Positions 1-7,649 are shown, counted from the first letter of the stretch. The stretch is DNA of 30,434 nucleotides from a bacterium (GCA_004562915.1 SFQZ01000026.1:1-30434); one strand, 5' to 3'. Notes: generated from the letters alone by a model not told the origin. Numbers and translations are program-made.

Positions 1-80
1 AGTGATCCACTGTTCTCCCCATGTTCCTTATAACTTATCCACCATATCAGTTCATTATAAAAATCTCAGATTTTTGTCTT

Positions 81-458
81 GACAACTGAACCATTATACA
101 TCGTACCATCTGCAAATATATTCTTCCGGGACAGGTAGAAAGTTGTCAGCTTGAGATGGGAATGACCAGCCTGGAGCCGGGAAGTGTATGGAATACCATG
201 CCGTGCCATACCCATGACAGAAGAATGGAAGTATATCTGTATTTTGATATGCCGGACGATGCTTTTGTTATGCATTACATGGGCGAGCCGACAGAGACAA
301 GACATATTGTTGTGCGCAACGAGCAGGCGGTAATTTCACCGAGCTGGTCCATTCATGCCGGAAGTGGTTCCAGAAATTACACATTTATCTGGGGCATGGT
401 GGGAGAAAATCAGGATTTTGATGATATGGATCATGTTGCAATGCAGGATCTGCTGTAA
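81..458 (+). pseudogene. kduI: 5-keto-4-deoxyuronate isomerase (KduI), N-terminally truncated remnant
   Basis: The frame carries the C-terminal part of KduI, the cupin-type zinc isomerase that converts 5-keto-4-deoxyuronate to 3-deoxy-D-glycero-2,5-hexodiulosonate in pectin/uronate breakdown. KduI-like sequence is readable upstream of the first ATG (position 156), from about position 90 (HRTICKYILPGQVESCQL), but a TGA at 87-89 closes the frame and the N-terminal half (family length about 275 aa) is not found in the visible upstream sequence. The expected zinc ligands are still present: HTH and Glu in HTHDRRMEVY, and His in SWSIHAGS. A ribosome site for the next gene overlaps the 3' end, as expected for a former operon. 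It could be a re-started short protein from ATG 156, but that would lack half the fold. The KduI identity is secure; how it was lost is inferred. Confidence 0.8.
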
Positions 459-470
459 GGAGGACAAAAA

Positions 471-1112
471 ATGAAGATAGCATTAATTAACGAAAACAGT
501 CAGGCAGCAAAAAATGCAGTCATCTGCAATGCGCTGAAAAAAGTGGTAGAGCCGATGGGACATGAAGTATATAACTACGGAATGTACAGTGCAGAAGATG
601 AATGCCAGCTGACTTATGTTCAGATCGGTATTCTGGCAGCAGTGCTTCTGAATTCCGGAGCAGCCGATTATGTGATTACAGGTTGTGGAACCGGTGAAGG
701 AGCTATGCTTGCCTGCAATTCATTTCCGGGTGTAATCTGTGGTCATGTGGAGGATGCACTGGATGCCTATACATTTGCGCAGATCAATGACGGCAATGCC
801 ATTGCGATTCCGTTTGCAAAAGGATTTGGCTGGGGCGGAGATCTGAATCTGGAGTATATTTTCGAAAAACTGTACGTAGAAGAAAGTGGACAGGGATATC
901 CGAGAGAGCGTGCTGTGCCGGAACAGAGAAATAAAAAGATCCTGGATGAGGTAAAAACCCATACCTATCGTGATCTGACGGATATCCTGACAGACCTGGA
1001 TCAAGATCTGGTAAAAGGTGCATTGAGCGGTGAAAAATTCAAGGAACTGTTCTTTGCAAACTGTAAATGCGATAAAATCGCAGCCGTAGTCCAAGAGATT
1101 ATTGGCGAATAA
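471..1112 (+). CDS. RpiB/LacAB-family sugar isomerase, DhuI-like
   Basis: A 213-aa member of the RpiB/LacA/LacB aldose-ketose isomerase family with a C-terminal extension of about 70 residues absent from classical RpiB (compare the 143-aa RpiB at 24038-24469). The active-site segment ITGCGTGEG places the catalytic Cys at residue 72. Start: ATG 471 follows AAGGAGGAC with normal spacing, 12 bases after the kduI remnant. Established knowledge: an RpiB-type protein of streptococci, DhuI, isomerises 4-deoxy-L-threo-5-hexosulose uronate, the same step done by the unrelated KduI. Position between kduI and GH105 relics suggests this specificity, but sequence alone does not prove it; a pentose- or hexose-phosphate isomerase is the alternative. 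It is the only intact gene of this block. Confidence 0.75.
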   Translation: MKIALINENSQAAKNAVICNALKKVVEPMGHEVYNYGMYSAEDECQLTYVQIGILAAVLLNSGAADYVITGCGTGEGAMLACNSFPGVICGHVEDALDAYTFAQINDGNAIAIPFAKGFGWGGDLNLEYIFEKLYVEESGQGYPRERAVPEQRNKKILDEVKTHTYRDLTDILTDLDQDLVKGALSGEKFKELFFANCKCDKIAAVVQEIIGE

Positions 1113-1125
1113 TGGAGTAAGATAA

Positions 1126-1932
1126 ATGGATGCAGATAAAAACGAATGAAAGGAAAAAGTTGCTCTGGTTATTGAGAAGCTTATGAATCTGGGAAAACCG
1201 GAGAATGAAGAAGAGATGGAGAAAAATGGCGGGAAAGAAATCGGATTCTTTGAACGCGATTTTGGTATCTGGGAGTGGGAATGGCCTCAGGGAGTCGGGC
1301 TTGATGGAATGTTCAAGATCATGAAATCTGAGCAGAGTGATACCTACATGGAATTTCTCCACAAATGGTTTGTGGACAACATGAAGAAAGGACTTCCTTC
1401 CAGAAATATAAACACAACAGCACCGCTTTGAAAAAGAAGAATGGATCAATGAAAGTATCCGCCAGGTGCTGATGCATATCAAATATCTTTATGATAAGAA
1501 AACAGGACTTTTCTATCATGGCTGGACTTTCGATGAGAACACAACTTTGGAGAAATCTTCTGTTGCAGAGGAAACAGCTGGTTTACACTTGGCATTCTGG
1601 AATATATAGAAATGTTCAAGGGCAGCCTGAATCCGGCGGTAAAAACAGTGATCCTGGATGCATATAAAGCACAGGCAGCAGCTTTGAAAGAACTTCAGAG
1701 CGAGAGCGGTCTGTGGCATACCATACTGGATGATCCTTATCGGGAATGTGCTGAGAGAGGACTCAGAGGAATTCTGGATAATATAGCGGAAGATGGAACT
1801 GTGTTGAATGTTTCTGCCGGAACCGGAATCGGAATGAATGCAGAGCATTATAAAAACATCATGATTTTACCAATGGCTTATGGACAGTCATTGACAATCA
1901 TGGCACTTGCAGAAGCACTGCTGTACGAATAA
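1126..1932 (+). pseudogene. GH105 unsaturated glycuronyl hydrolase, degraded
   Basis: Pieces of a GH88/GH105 (YteR/YesR-like) hydrolase, which removes unsaturated uronic acid from oligosaccharides, are spread over two or more frames. Frame 1 (1126-1431) has a TGA at 1147-1149, then FERDFGIWEWEWPQGVGLDG and a NTTAPL end. A jump in frame near 1430 gives EKEEWINESIRQVLMHIKYL and FYHGWTFDEN, with the usual middle segment missing. Another shift near 1610 leads to the C-terminal part (1612-1932) with ESGLWHTILDD and EDGTVLNVSAGTGIGM, again with a stretch missing between DDP and the GILDNIAEDG region. At least one stop, two frame changes and two internal deletions make function impossible. Co-orientation with kduI and the DhuI-like gene indicates a former uronate operon. 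Confidence 0.85.
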
Positions 1933-1933
1933 A

Positions 1934-2287
1934 TATACATTTTGATTCGTGAGGCTTTGCTAGAACAAAGACCGTAATCCATCTCAGAAACAGGTCGCTC
2001 CCCTTCATCTAACTGCTAACTGCGACTATGACGCTCAGGAAAGCCTTCGCGCCAAGTCTCCGTAAGCAGTGGATATTCAGGCTCGCTTGCTCCAATGTTT
2101 TTGAGATGGATTACGGTTTTTGTTCAAACCAATAGCTAACGATACAAAACAATAACGGCAGTTATGTCTGTTATAAAATGCTAATTATAGTACGGATTGT
2201 AATGCTATATCCCATATATGATTTTTCAATAGCGTACTATATGCACCAATGATTTCATCTTATAATACTCACGAATCAAAGAGTATA
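1934..2287. repeat. Nested inverted-repeat element, MITE-like
   Basis: Outer terminal inverted repeats 1934-1953 and 2268-2287 match at 18 of 20 positions, with a perfect 13-bp core TTTGATTCGTGAG. Inside lies a second inverted repeat, 1963-1992 with 2096-2125, matching 28 of 30; both mismatches become G-U pairs in a plus-strand transcript. A third pair, TATAGTACG at 2186-2194 with its complement at 2233-2241, sits between. There is no ORF of note. No clear target-site duplication is visible, although TATA flanks both ends. The element fills the whole gap between the GH105 relic and the convergent AraC gene and could terminate both. Mobility is inferred from structure only. Confidence 0.6.
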
Positions 2288-2289
2288 GC

Positions 2290-3153
2290 TTAGTGTTCGT
2301 ACTGTGCGTATTTTTTTGGTGATATCCCCACCGTTTTTGTAAAGGTTTTTAAAAAATTACTGTAATCGTGAAAACCACAACTTTCGCATGTCTCCATCAC
2401 GGAGCAGCCCTCGGTCAGAAGTTCTTTGGCGTGGGAAATCCGTTTGGCTGTGATGTATCGGTTGATTGTGGTTCCGGTAGCATCCTTAAAAATCTTGCAC
2501 AGATGGGAACTGCTCAGGAAAAAATGCTCGGCCAGATTTTTAATCGTCAGTTCCTCGGTCAGATTTCGGTTAATGTAAGATAAAATATCATTGATCTGCG
2601 CATGGTATGCGGCGGGTTCCGGGGAAGCGGGAATCGATTCCTCACTCTGACGGATAAAAATACGATTCAGAAAAGTCATCAGTTCCAGAAAAATTGCATG
2701 ATCCAGGATATCCTGTCCGAAGTCTTCCGTGCCGCCCAGCTTATGAATATAGTATAAAAACCGCTTCTGTTCATCGGCAGACAGAGTGATTTTATGACCG
2801 AAAGTGTCATCACGGTAAGAAAAACACTGATTGAGATCTGTAGTATCTGAACAGCATTTTTTCAGATAATCCGGATAAATGGAGAGGATAATGCGCTCAT
2901 GTGTCACACTGTCAATCTGTGAAGGGTAGTGACTTTCGTACTGGTTGATAAAGAAAAGATCACCGGAAGCAAAATCATAGAACCGGTTATCAATCAGAAA
3001 CTGTTTCCCGCCGGATATAGAGTAATAGATTTCGTAGCAGTCATGGATATGAATGGCCATTGGCTTTTCGTCATTATACAAATGAGCAACGGAAAAAGTC
3101 TGGGTTTCCAGACAGGATTGAATCGCAGCTTTACATGAATTACAGATTTTCAT
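2290..3153 (-). CDS. AraC-family transcriptional regulator (cupin sensor + HTH)
   Basis: A 287-aa regulator. The N-terminal half (about residues 20-110) is an AraC-type cupin sugar-binding domain (MAIHIHDCYEIYYSISGG; FASGDLFFINQYESHYP). The C-terminal 100 residues hold the two helix-turn-helix motifs: INRNLTEELTIKNLAEHFFL then CGFHDYSNFLKTFTKTVGIS. Start: the ATG ending at 3153 has GAGGTG seven bases upstream; an in-frame GTG three codons earlier overlaps that site and is less likely. A promoter (TTGAAG, 17 bp, TAAAAT) lies at 3184-3212. It is divergent from the MerR-HTH gene and convergent with the uronate block. A sugar ligand is likely but unknown. Confidence 0.85.
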   Translation of the reverse strand: MKICNSCKAAIQSCLETQTFSVAHLYNDEKPMAIHIHDCYEIYYSISGGKQFLIDNRFYDFASGDLFFINQYESHYPSQIDSVTHERIILSIYPDYLKKCCSDTTDLNQCFSYRDDTFGHKITLSADEQKRFLYYIHKLGGTEDFGQDILDHAIFLELMTFLNRIFIRQSEESIPASPEPAAYHAQINDILSYINRNLTEELTIKNLAEHFFLSSSHLCKIFKDATGTTINRYITAKRISHAKELLTEGCSVMETCESCGFHDYSNFLKTFTKTVGISPKKYAQYEH

Positions 3154-3183
3154 AAGTATCACCTCAGTTCTGAATGTAGTAAT

Positions 3184-3212
3184 ATTTTATCATACACCCT
3201 CGGATTCTTCAA
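3184..3212 (-). promoter_or_regulatory. Sigma-A promoter of the AraC gene
   Basis: On the minus strand TTGAAG (3207-3212) is followed by a 17-bp spacer and TAAAAT (3184-3189), about 30 bases before the AraC start codon. Confidence 0.5.
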
Positions 3213-3250
3213 TGGATTTGGCTGGTGTGAAATCTGTCGAAGAGAATTTC

Positions 3251-3278
3251 TTGTATTTGAATCGTTGGATGGTATAAT
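3251..3278 (+). promoter_or_regulatory. Promoter of the MerR-HTH gene
   Basis: TTGTAT at 3251-3256, a 16-bp spacer and a perfect TATAAT at 3273-3278, 21 bases before the ATG at 3300. Confidence 0.55.
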
Positions 3279-3299
3279 GTTCCTATGGAGGTTAAGTAT

Positions 3300-3938
3300 A
3301 TGAATGAGACCAGATACCTGATTTCCGAGACAGCAAAGATTACTCAGGTGGAACCTCACGTACTGCGGTACTGGGAGGAAGAACTGGGACTGGCTATCGG
3401 GCGAAATGAGATGGGACATCGATACTATACCGATAAAGATATTCAGACTTTTCTAACTATCAAAGAACTGAAGAAAAAAGGGCTGCAGCTTCGGGCTATC
3501 CGCACGATAATTCAACAAAAAGATCAACAGATCAATGGTCAGGAGATTGTCGATCAGACAATCCGTGATCCGGATATTGGAAGACAGGTTTTGGATGCGA
3601 AAGAAAAAATATCAGCGGCTCAAGATACTGCCTCTGTGTGCGAACAAAGACGATCCGTTATAAAGCTGCAGGAGAAGAGACAGGAAAAAAAACTTGAAAA
3701 ATCGAAGGAAGAGCGATTTGGTGAAATCATGGAACGACTGATCCATGATATAGAATTGGATGAACGAAAAGAGGGCCGTTATCGGCGTCTGGATGAGGCA
3801 ATCCGGAAACATCAGCAGTCAAGAAAGATGGTTGCGGCTACTCAGGAAAACGCAAAACGGGAAAGTAAACGGAAAGTCAGAGAAAAAAAGTCAAAGGAAC
3901 ATGTACAGAAAGAGAATATGAGCAAACAAAGTCATTAG
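3300..3938 (+). CDS. MerR-type HTH protein with basic coiled-coil tail
   Basis: A 212-aa protein. Residues 5-70 form a MerR-type winged helix (YLISETAKITQVEPHVLRYW; GHRYYTDKDIQTFLTIKELK). The remainder is a highly charged, Lys/Glu/Arg-rich helical region without the Cys or ligand pocket of metal- or drug-sensing MerR proteins. This layout resembles RacA-type chromosome-anchoring proteins and phage/plasmid HTH coiled-coil proteins more than classical MerR activators. ATG 3300 is chosen over the ATG at 3285 because GGAGG (3287-3291) lies 8 bases upstream of it. It ends before a strong hairpin at 3982-4013. DNA binding is well supported; a chromosome-organising role is only a possibility. Confidence 0.7.
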   Translation: MNETRYLISETAKITQVEPHVLRYWEEELGLAIGRNEMGHRYYTDKDIQTFLTIKELKKKGLQLRAIRTIIQQKDQQINGQEIVDQTIRDPDIGRQVLDAKEKISAAQDTASVCEQRRSVIKLQEKRQEKKLEKSKEERFGEIMERLIHDIELDERKEGRYRRLDEAIRKHQQSRKMVAATQENAKRESKRKVREKKSKEHVQKENMSKQSH

Positions 3939-3981
3939 AGAAAATAAAAGATCAGTCGGTTGAAAACCGGAAAATTAAACA

Positions 3982-4013
3982 GGGCAGGGAGAAAATAAAA
4001 TTTCTTCCTGCCC
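3982..4013. terminator. Hairpin between the MerR-HTH gene and the ferredoxin
   Basis: A 13-bp stem (3982-3994 with 4001-4013, GGGCAGG...CCTGCCC, one G-U) with a 6-base loop followed by CTTTCC. It sits between convergent genes and can serve both. Confidence 0.65.
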
Positions 4014-4049
4014 TTTCCATGCATGGCTATTTGATAAAGAATATAAAAA

Positions 4050-4220
4050 TTACTCTTCAACGATAGCTTCTGTAGGACATACACCTGCACAAGTTCCGCA
4101 TTCTACACAAGTATCAGCATCAATAACATATTTTCCATCACCTTCGCTGATAGCTTCTACTGGACATTCTCCTGCACAAGTTCCGCATGCTACACATTCA
4201 TCAGAAATTACGTATGCCAT
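4050..4220 (-). CDS. Small 2x[4Fe-4S] ferredoxin
   Basis: A 56-aa clostridial-type ferredoxin, a low-potential electron carrier for hydrogenases, pyruvate:ferredoxin oxidoreductase and related enzymes. Two CxxCxxCxxxCP clusters are visible: CVACGTCAGECP at residues 9-20 and CVECGTCAGVCP at about 38-49, each followed by xEAI. Length is normal for the family. The start ATG (4218-4220) has AAGGAGG about 9 bases upstream, and a promoter lies at 4284-4312. The gene is monocistronic, bounded by the hairpin at 3982-4013. The two cluster halves are near-repeats of each other at the DNA level, as is usual for this family. Confidence 0.95.
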   Translation of the reverse strand: MAYVISDECVACGTCAGECPVEAISEGDGKYVIDADTCVECGTCAGVCPTEAIVEE

Positions 4221-4283
4221 AGTACAAATCCTCCTTTACAATATTTGCCTGAACGCCGTTCCGGATGATCAGGTTATAAGCAC

Positions 4284-4312
4284 ATTCTAATATAAGCGGG
4301 GGGAGAATACAA
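4284..4312 (-). promoter_or_regulatory. Promoter of the ferredoxin gene
   Basis: Minus strand: TTGTAT (4307-4312), a 17-bp spacer and TAGAAT (4284-4289). The leader to the ATG is about 55 nt. Confidence 0.5.
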
Positions 4313-4346
4313 GTATAAAATTATGAACAATAAGTACAAAAATCTG

Positions 4347-4455
4347 TCACGACATATTTTGCAGGCGATATAGTTCCGGGGGGATTCCGTTTTTTTTCTT
4401 AAATATCCGGAAAAAATATTTGGTATTGTTGTATCCGTCTGCTTTTATGTTGACA
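4347..4455 (-). pseudogene. C-terminal relic of an AraC-family regulator
   Basis: Read on the minus strand this non-coding gap gives GYNNTKYFFRIFKKKNGIPP followed by ELYRLQNMS and a TGA at 4347-4349. This is the second helix-turn-helix and end of an AraC-family protein. Nothing resembling the rest of the protein is found upstream, where the promoter and start of the transglutaminase gene begin. It is therefore a fragment left by a deletion. It is distinct in sequence from the intact AraC proteins in this window. Confidence 0.7.
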
Positions 4456-4478
4456 AATATATAGCGGAAATATAAAAT
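4450..4478 (+). promoter_or_regulatory. Promoter of the transglutaminase-like gene
   Basis: TTGACA (4450-4455), a 17-bp spacer and TAAAAT (4473-4478). AGGAGGGG precedes the ATG at 4501. The promoter lies next to the AraC relic. Confidence 0.6.
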
Positions 4479-4500
4479 TTAGATGTAAAAAGGAGGGGTT

Positions 4501-5793
4501 ATGAGAAATAAGTCATATTATGATAAGAAGAGAAGAACTGCGGATAGGAGATATCAACAAACAAAAATGAATCAACGCTACAGAAGACCCAGAAGGAGCT
4601 GTTTTTCTCCATTTTGGATTATATTTGTCGTTGGAATCATACTCCTCGCCATTGTGATAGCGGGGATTTTTTTGAAGTTACATAATAACCAACGGACTGA
4701 GGGGGTTATAGAGGATGTCAATTCTGACACATTGACCAGTGCAAATGCTGAAGAGAATCTGCAGAACGAGAACGTTATTTCAGAAGGGGACAGTGTTTTG
4801 GAAGAAGATATTTATTATTATCGTGCCACATTATCGGCAGAAGATCGTATGATGTATGATATCATTTTAAAAGGTATTCGTAATTGTGATACGTCAATTC
4901 TTGTGAATACGACAGATACGGATTTGATTTTCTATATAATAAATATGATGATGGCAGATCATCCTGAATTATTCTGGATTGATGGATCATGTCAGACAGT
5001 CACATCCAGTGATCATATGGAGATTAAGTTTCCCTATCTTTACACCCGTTTGGAAATTGAGCATCGCCAAACGGAAATTGATCATTGTGTGGAAGAGGTT
5101 TTGAGCAGAGTTTCGGAAAATGAGTCTGATTATGATAAAATAAAACTTATTTATGAATATATCATAGATACAGTAGACTATGTATATGGTTGTGAGGATG
5201 ATCAAAATCTTTACAGTGCATTGGTTAACCGTAAAAGTGTATGTGCGGGATATTCCAGGGCGATGCAATATCTTTTACAAAAAATGGGAATTCAGGCGCT
5301 TTATGTTGCCGGAATTGCAAACGGAACCGGCGGCTGGGATAATCATGCATGGAATATTGTCAGATGCAATGGGGCTTATTATCACGTTGATTGTACATTT
5401 GGTGATGACTATCCGGGAGCCGGATATTCCTTCGGTGAATTGGGCATTTATAATTATGCATATCTCTGTATAGATGATGGGATGATCTCCACTAATCATA
5501 AACGTACAGATACAAACATAAGTGTTCCTGTCTGCGATCAGGATGATCTTAACTATTTTAAATTGAATGGGATGTATTCGGAAGTGTATGATGATGATGT
5601 CGATCATAATATGAAAAGCAGCATCGAAAAGGGAAATCGGATCTGGATGTGGCAGTTTTCGAATTACGCAGCATATCAGGATTTTTTAAACAATTGCCGA
5701 TATGCGGAGTATGTAAGTGAATATTTGAATGCGTCATCTCAGATTCGTTATATTTATAATGATGACATGCATTATGTATTTTACTGGTATTAA
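4501..5793 (+). CDS. Membrane-anchored transglutaminase-like protein
   Basis: A 430-aa protein with a very basic N-terminus (residues 1-35), one transmembrane helix (about 36-58, FWIIFVVGIILLAIVIAGIF) and an extracellular part. The transglutaminase-like core carries a plausible Cys-His-Asp triad: Cys248 in SVCAGYSRAM, His282 in WDNHAWNIV and Asp297 in HVDCTFGD. Such bacterial proteins act as proteases or protein-modifying enzymes at the cell surface; no substrate can be read from the sequence. The inside-positive anchor predicts a cytoplasmic N-terminus. It has its own promoter and no co-directional partner upstream. The gene is visibly more AT-rich than its neighbours, compatible with but not proof of transfer. 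Confidence 0.85.
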   Translation: MRNKSYYDKKRRTADRRYQQTKMNQRYRRPRRSCFSPFWIIFVVGIILLAIVIAGIFLKLHNNQRTEGVIEDVNSDTLTSANAEENLQNENVISEGDSVLEEDIYYYRATLSAEDRMMYDIILKGIRNCDTSILVNTTDTDLIFYIINMMMADHPELFWIDGSCQTVTSSDHMEIKFPYLYTRLEIEHRQTEIDHCVEEVLSRVSENESDYDKIKLIYEYIIDTVDYVYGCEDDQNLYSALVNRKSVCAGYSRAMQYLLQKMGIQALYVAGIANGTGGWDNHAWNIVRCNGAYYHVDCTFGDDYPGAGYSFGELGIYNYAYLCIDDGMISTNHKRTDTNISVPVCDQDDLNYFKLNGMYSEVYDDDVDHNMKSSIEKGNRIWMWQFSNYAAYQDFLNNCRYAEYVSEYLNASSQIRYIYNDDMHYVFYWY

Positions 5794-5852
5794 TCTTGCT
5801 GAGTATCGAGATATTTGTAAAGTGATAAGACGGAAAAGTGGAGGAACAGAAG

Positions 5853-7055
5853 ATGAAATATGATTTTACAACAATCATGGACAGAAAAGGAAAGGATGCC
5901 ATTGCCGTTGATGTGGTTCCGGACTTGCCTGTAGAGATAAAGGAAGGCTTCAGTGTGATACCTATGTGGGTGGCGGATATGAATTTTGCAACCGCTCCGT
6001 CGATTCAGGAGAAAGTGATTGAGAGAATGCAGCACCCGGCATTTGGGTATTTTTCACCACGGAAGGAGTACTATGATGCGATTATCCGGTGGCAGAAAAA
6101 CAGGAATGGAGTTGAGGGGCTGACAAAGGAAGAAATTGGCTATGAAAATGGCGTGATCGGCTGTGTGTCTTCTGCACTTGAGGCATTTACCGCACCCGGC
6201 GAGGCTGTGTTGCTGCATGCACCCACTTATATCGGATTTACCCACTGTATGGAAGATAAAGGAAGAAAGATTGTGCTCAGTGATCTTGTACGTGATGAGG
6301 ATGGAACTTGGCGTATGGATTATGAGGATATGGACAGGAAAATAAAAGAAAATCATATCCACTGCGCAATTTTCTGTTCTCCCCATAATCCCGCCGGAAG
6401 AGTATGGGAGAGAGAAGAGATTGAGAAAGCTATGGAAGTCTATCGGAAAAATGATTGCGTGGTGATTTCTGATGAAATCTGGTCTGATCTGATTCGTAAG
6501 GGGTGTAAGCATATTCCAACTCAGAGAATATCAGAAGATGCGAAAAACCGGACCATTGCCATCTATGCACCATCAAAGACATTTAATCTGGCGGGTCTGA
6601 TTGGTTCCTATCATGTGGTCTATAATCCTATGCTCCGAGACCGGCTGCGGAAATGTGGCAGTTCTACATTTTATAACAACATGAATGTCCTTTCCATGTA
6701 TGCACTGATCGGTGCTTACAGTGACGAAGGAGAAGAGTGGCTGGAAGAACTGCGGGAGATATTGGACGAAAATGTGAACTATGCGTATGAGTTTATCAAT
6801 ACACACTGGAAGGGAGTATCTCTGGCAAAACCGGAAGGTACCTATATGCTTTATCTGGACTGGGGAGAGTGGTGCAGAGAACATGGAAAGACCATAGAAG
6901 AAGTATATCAGGAAGGACTTCGTTATGGGGTGATCTGGCAGGATGGCTGTCAATTCAATAAACCGGATACGATCCGTATGAATCTGGCAGTTCCATACAC
7001 ATTGGTAAAAGAAGCATTTGAACGCCTTGATAAATATGTATTCGGGATGTTATAA
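5853..7055 (+). CDS. MalY/PatB-family PLP-dependent C-S lyase/aminotransferase
   Basis: A 400-aa fold-type I PLP enzyme of the MalY/PatB family (cystathionine beta-lyase-like), which cleaves the C-S bond of cystathionine or cysteine conjugates. Family hallmarks: PMWVADMNF near the N-terminus, ENGVIGCVSSALEAF, CSPHNPAGRVW, SDEIWSDL, and the PLP-binding Lys242 in APSKTFNLAG. ATG 5853 is preferred over the in-frame GTG at 5838 because GGAGG (5840-5844) is correctly spaced before it. Length is typical. Its 3' end contains a plausible promoter for the following DUF1858 gene. It could act in methionine metabolism or as a cysteine desulfhydrase; regulator-type MalY activity cannot be excluded. Confidence 0.85.
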   Translation: MKYDFTTIMDRKGKDAIAVDVVPDLPVEIKEGFSVIPMWVADMNFATAPSIQEKVIERMQHPAFGYFSPRKEYYDAIIRWQKNRNGVEGLTKEEIGYENGVIGCVSSALEAFTAPGEAVLLHAPTYIGFTHCMEDKGRKIVLSDLVRDEDGTWRMDYEDMDRKIKENHIHCAIFCSPHNPAGRVWEREEIEKAMEVYRKNDCVVISDEIWSDLIRKGCKHIPTQRISEDAKNRTIAIYAPSKTFNLAGLIGSYHVVYNPMLRDRLRKCGSSTFYNNMNVLSMYALIGAYSDEGEEWLEELREILDENVNYAYEFINTHWKGVSLAKPEGTYMLYLDWGEWCREHGKTIEEVYQEGLRYGVIWQDGCQFNKPDTIRMNLAVPYTLVKEAFERLDKYVFGML

Positions 7056-7056
7056 T
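7027..7056 (+). promoter_or_regulatory. Candidate promoter for the DUF1858 gene
   Basis: TTGATA (7027-7032), an 18-bp spacer and TATAAT (7051-7056), overlapping the end of the upstream lyase gene. Confidence 0.4.
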
Positions 7057-7109
7057 GGAGTGCGTACGAGAACTACGTATCAAAATAAATAATAGAGAGG
7101 AAAGAAATA

Positions 7110-7310
7110 ATGGCTAAAATTTCTAAAGATATGATTATTTCTGATCTGATCCAGGTGGATCCGAATATCGTTGCAATTCTGATGAGAGCCGGAATGCACT
7201 GCATCGGCTGCCCATCCGCACAGGGCGAATCTCTGGAAGAGGCTTGCATGGTTCACGGAATTGATGCGGATCTTTTGACAGAACAGATCAATGATTATCT
7301 GGCACAGTAA
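7110..7310 (+). CDS. DUF1858 redox-disulfide domain protein
   Basis: A 66-aa protein that is a complete DUF1858 domain (hybrid-cluster-protein-associated type). The CxxC pair (GMHCIGCPSAQGESLEEAC) follows the conserved ISDLIQVDPNIVAILMRAGM helix and is flanked by a third Cys. Family members are thought to act as small thiol/disulfide or sulfur-relay partners of anaerobic redox enzymes; the partner here is unknown and no hybrid cluster protein is in the window. The start has GAGAGGAAAG upstream. A long hairpin follows directly (7314-7395). Confidence 0.85.
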   Translation: MAKISKDMIISDLIQVDPNIVAILMRAGMHCIGCPSAQGESLEEACMVHGIDADLLTEQINDYLAQ

Positions 7311-7313
7311 TAC

Positions 7314-7395
7314 AAAATAATGAGGCTGATGAGATTCTTTGATTCCCTCTCAAAAAAGAGTGGAGAAAAGAATTTTATCAGCCTCGTATTATTTT
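7314..7395 (+). terminator. Long hairpin terminator after DUF1858
   Basis: AAAATAATGAGGCTGAT (7314-7330) pairs with ATCAGCCTCGTATTATTTT (7377-7395) around an imperfectly paired interior (gattcttt... with ...aaaagaatt). The 3' arm ends in TTTT. Confidence 0.6.
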
Positions 7396-7427
7396 GGATA
7401 GATTATAAAAATTTGCATATAATAAGC

Positions 7428-7590
7428 GTACATAACGTGTTACTGTTCACTCCGTGCCCAGTAACACGTTTTGCGATGCACAGAAATGATGCAGAATGCA
7501 TCATTTCGCGCCGTATGTCTCGGGATTTTCGTGTTTACAACACGAAAACACCTCGCGGGATAGTGACGTGTGAACAGTAACATAATGTAC
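7428..7590. repeat. Hairpin-rich palindromic intergenic element
   Basis: A perfect 12-bp inverted repeat, GTTACTGTTCAC (7439-7450) with its complement at 7570-7581, is flanked by an outer GTACAT/ATGTAC pair (7428-7433, 7585-7590). It encloses two perfect hairpins: AAATGATGC/GCATCATTT (7484-7506, 9-bp stem) and TTTTCGTGTT/AACACGAAAA (7526-7548, 10-bp stem). The left arm can alternatively pair locally (CGTGTTACTG 7436-7445 with 7460-7469). The only ORF here (7320-7580) has no ribosome site and follows the palindromes, so it is not called. It ends five bases before the -35 box of the toxin-antitoxin promoter. Confidence 0.55.
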
Positions 7591-7594
7591 ATTA

Positions 7595-7623
7595 TTGACA
7601 GTGTGTACACTTTATATTATGAT
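7595..7623 (+). promoter_or_regulatory. Promoter/operator of the toxin-antitoxin pair
   Basis: TTGACA (7595-7600), a 17-bp spacer and TATGAT (7618-7623). The spacer contains the 8-bp palindrome GTGTACAC (7603-7610), a plausible site for autorepression by the antitoxin. Confidence 0.55.
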
Positions 7624-7649
7624 GGAGGTATATAAAGGAGATGATAGAG

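Noticed and set aside
7320..7580. 86-aa plus-strand ORF after DUF1858
   Set aside because: It spans a terminator and the palindromic element, with no ribosome site; the structure explains the sequence better.
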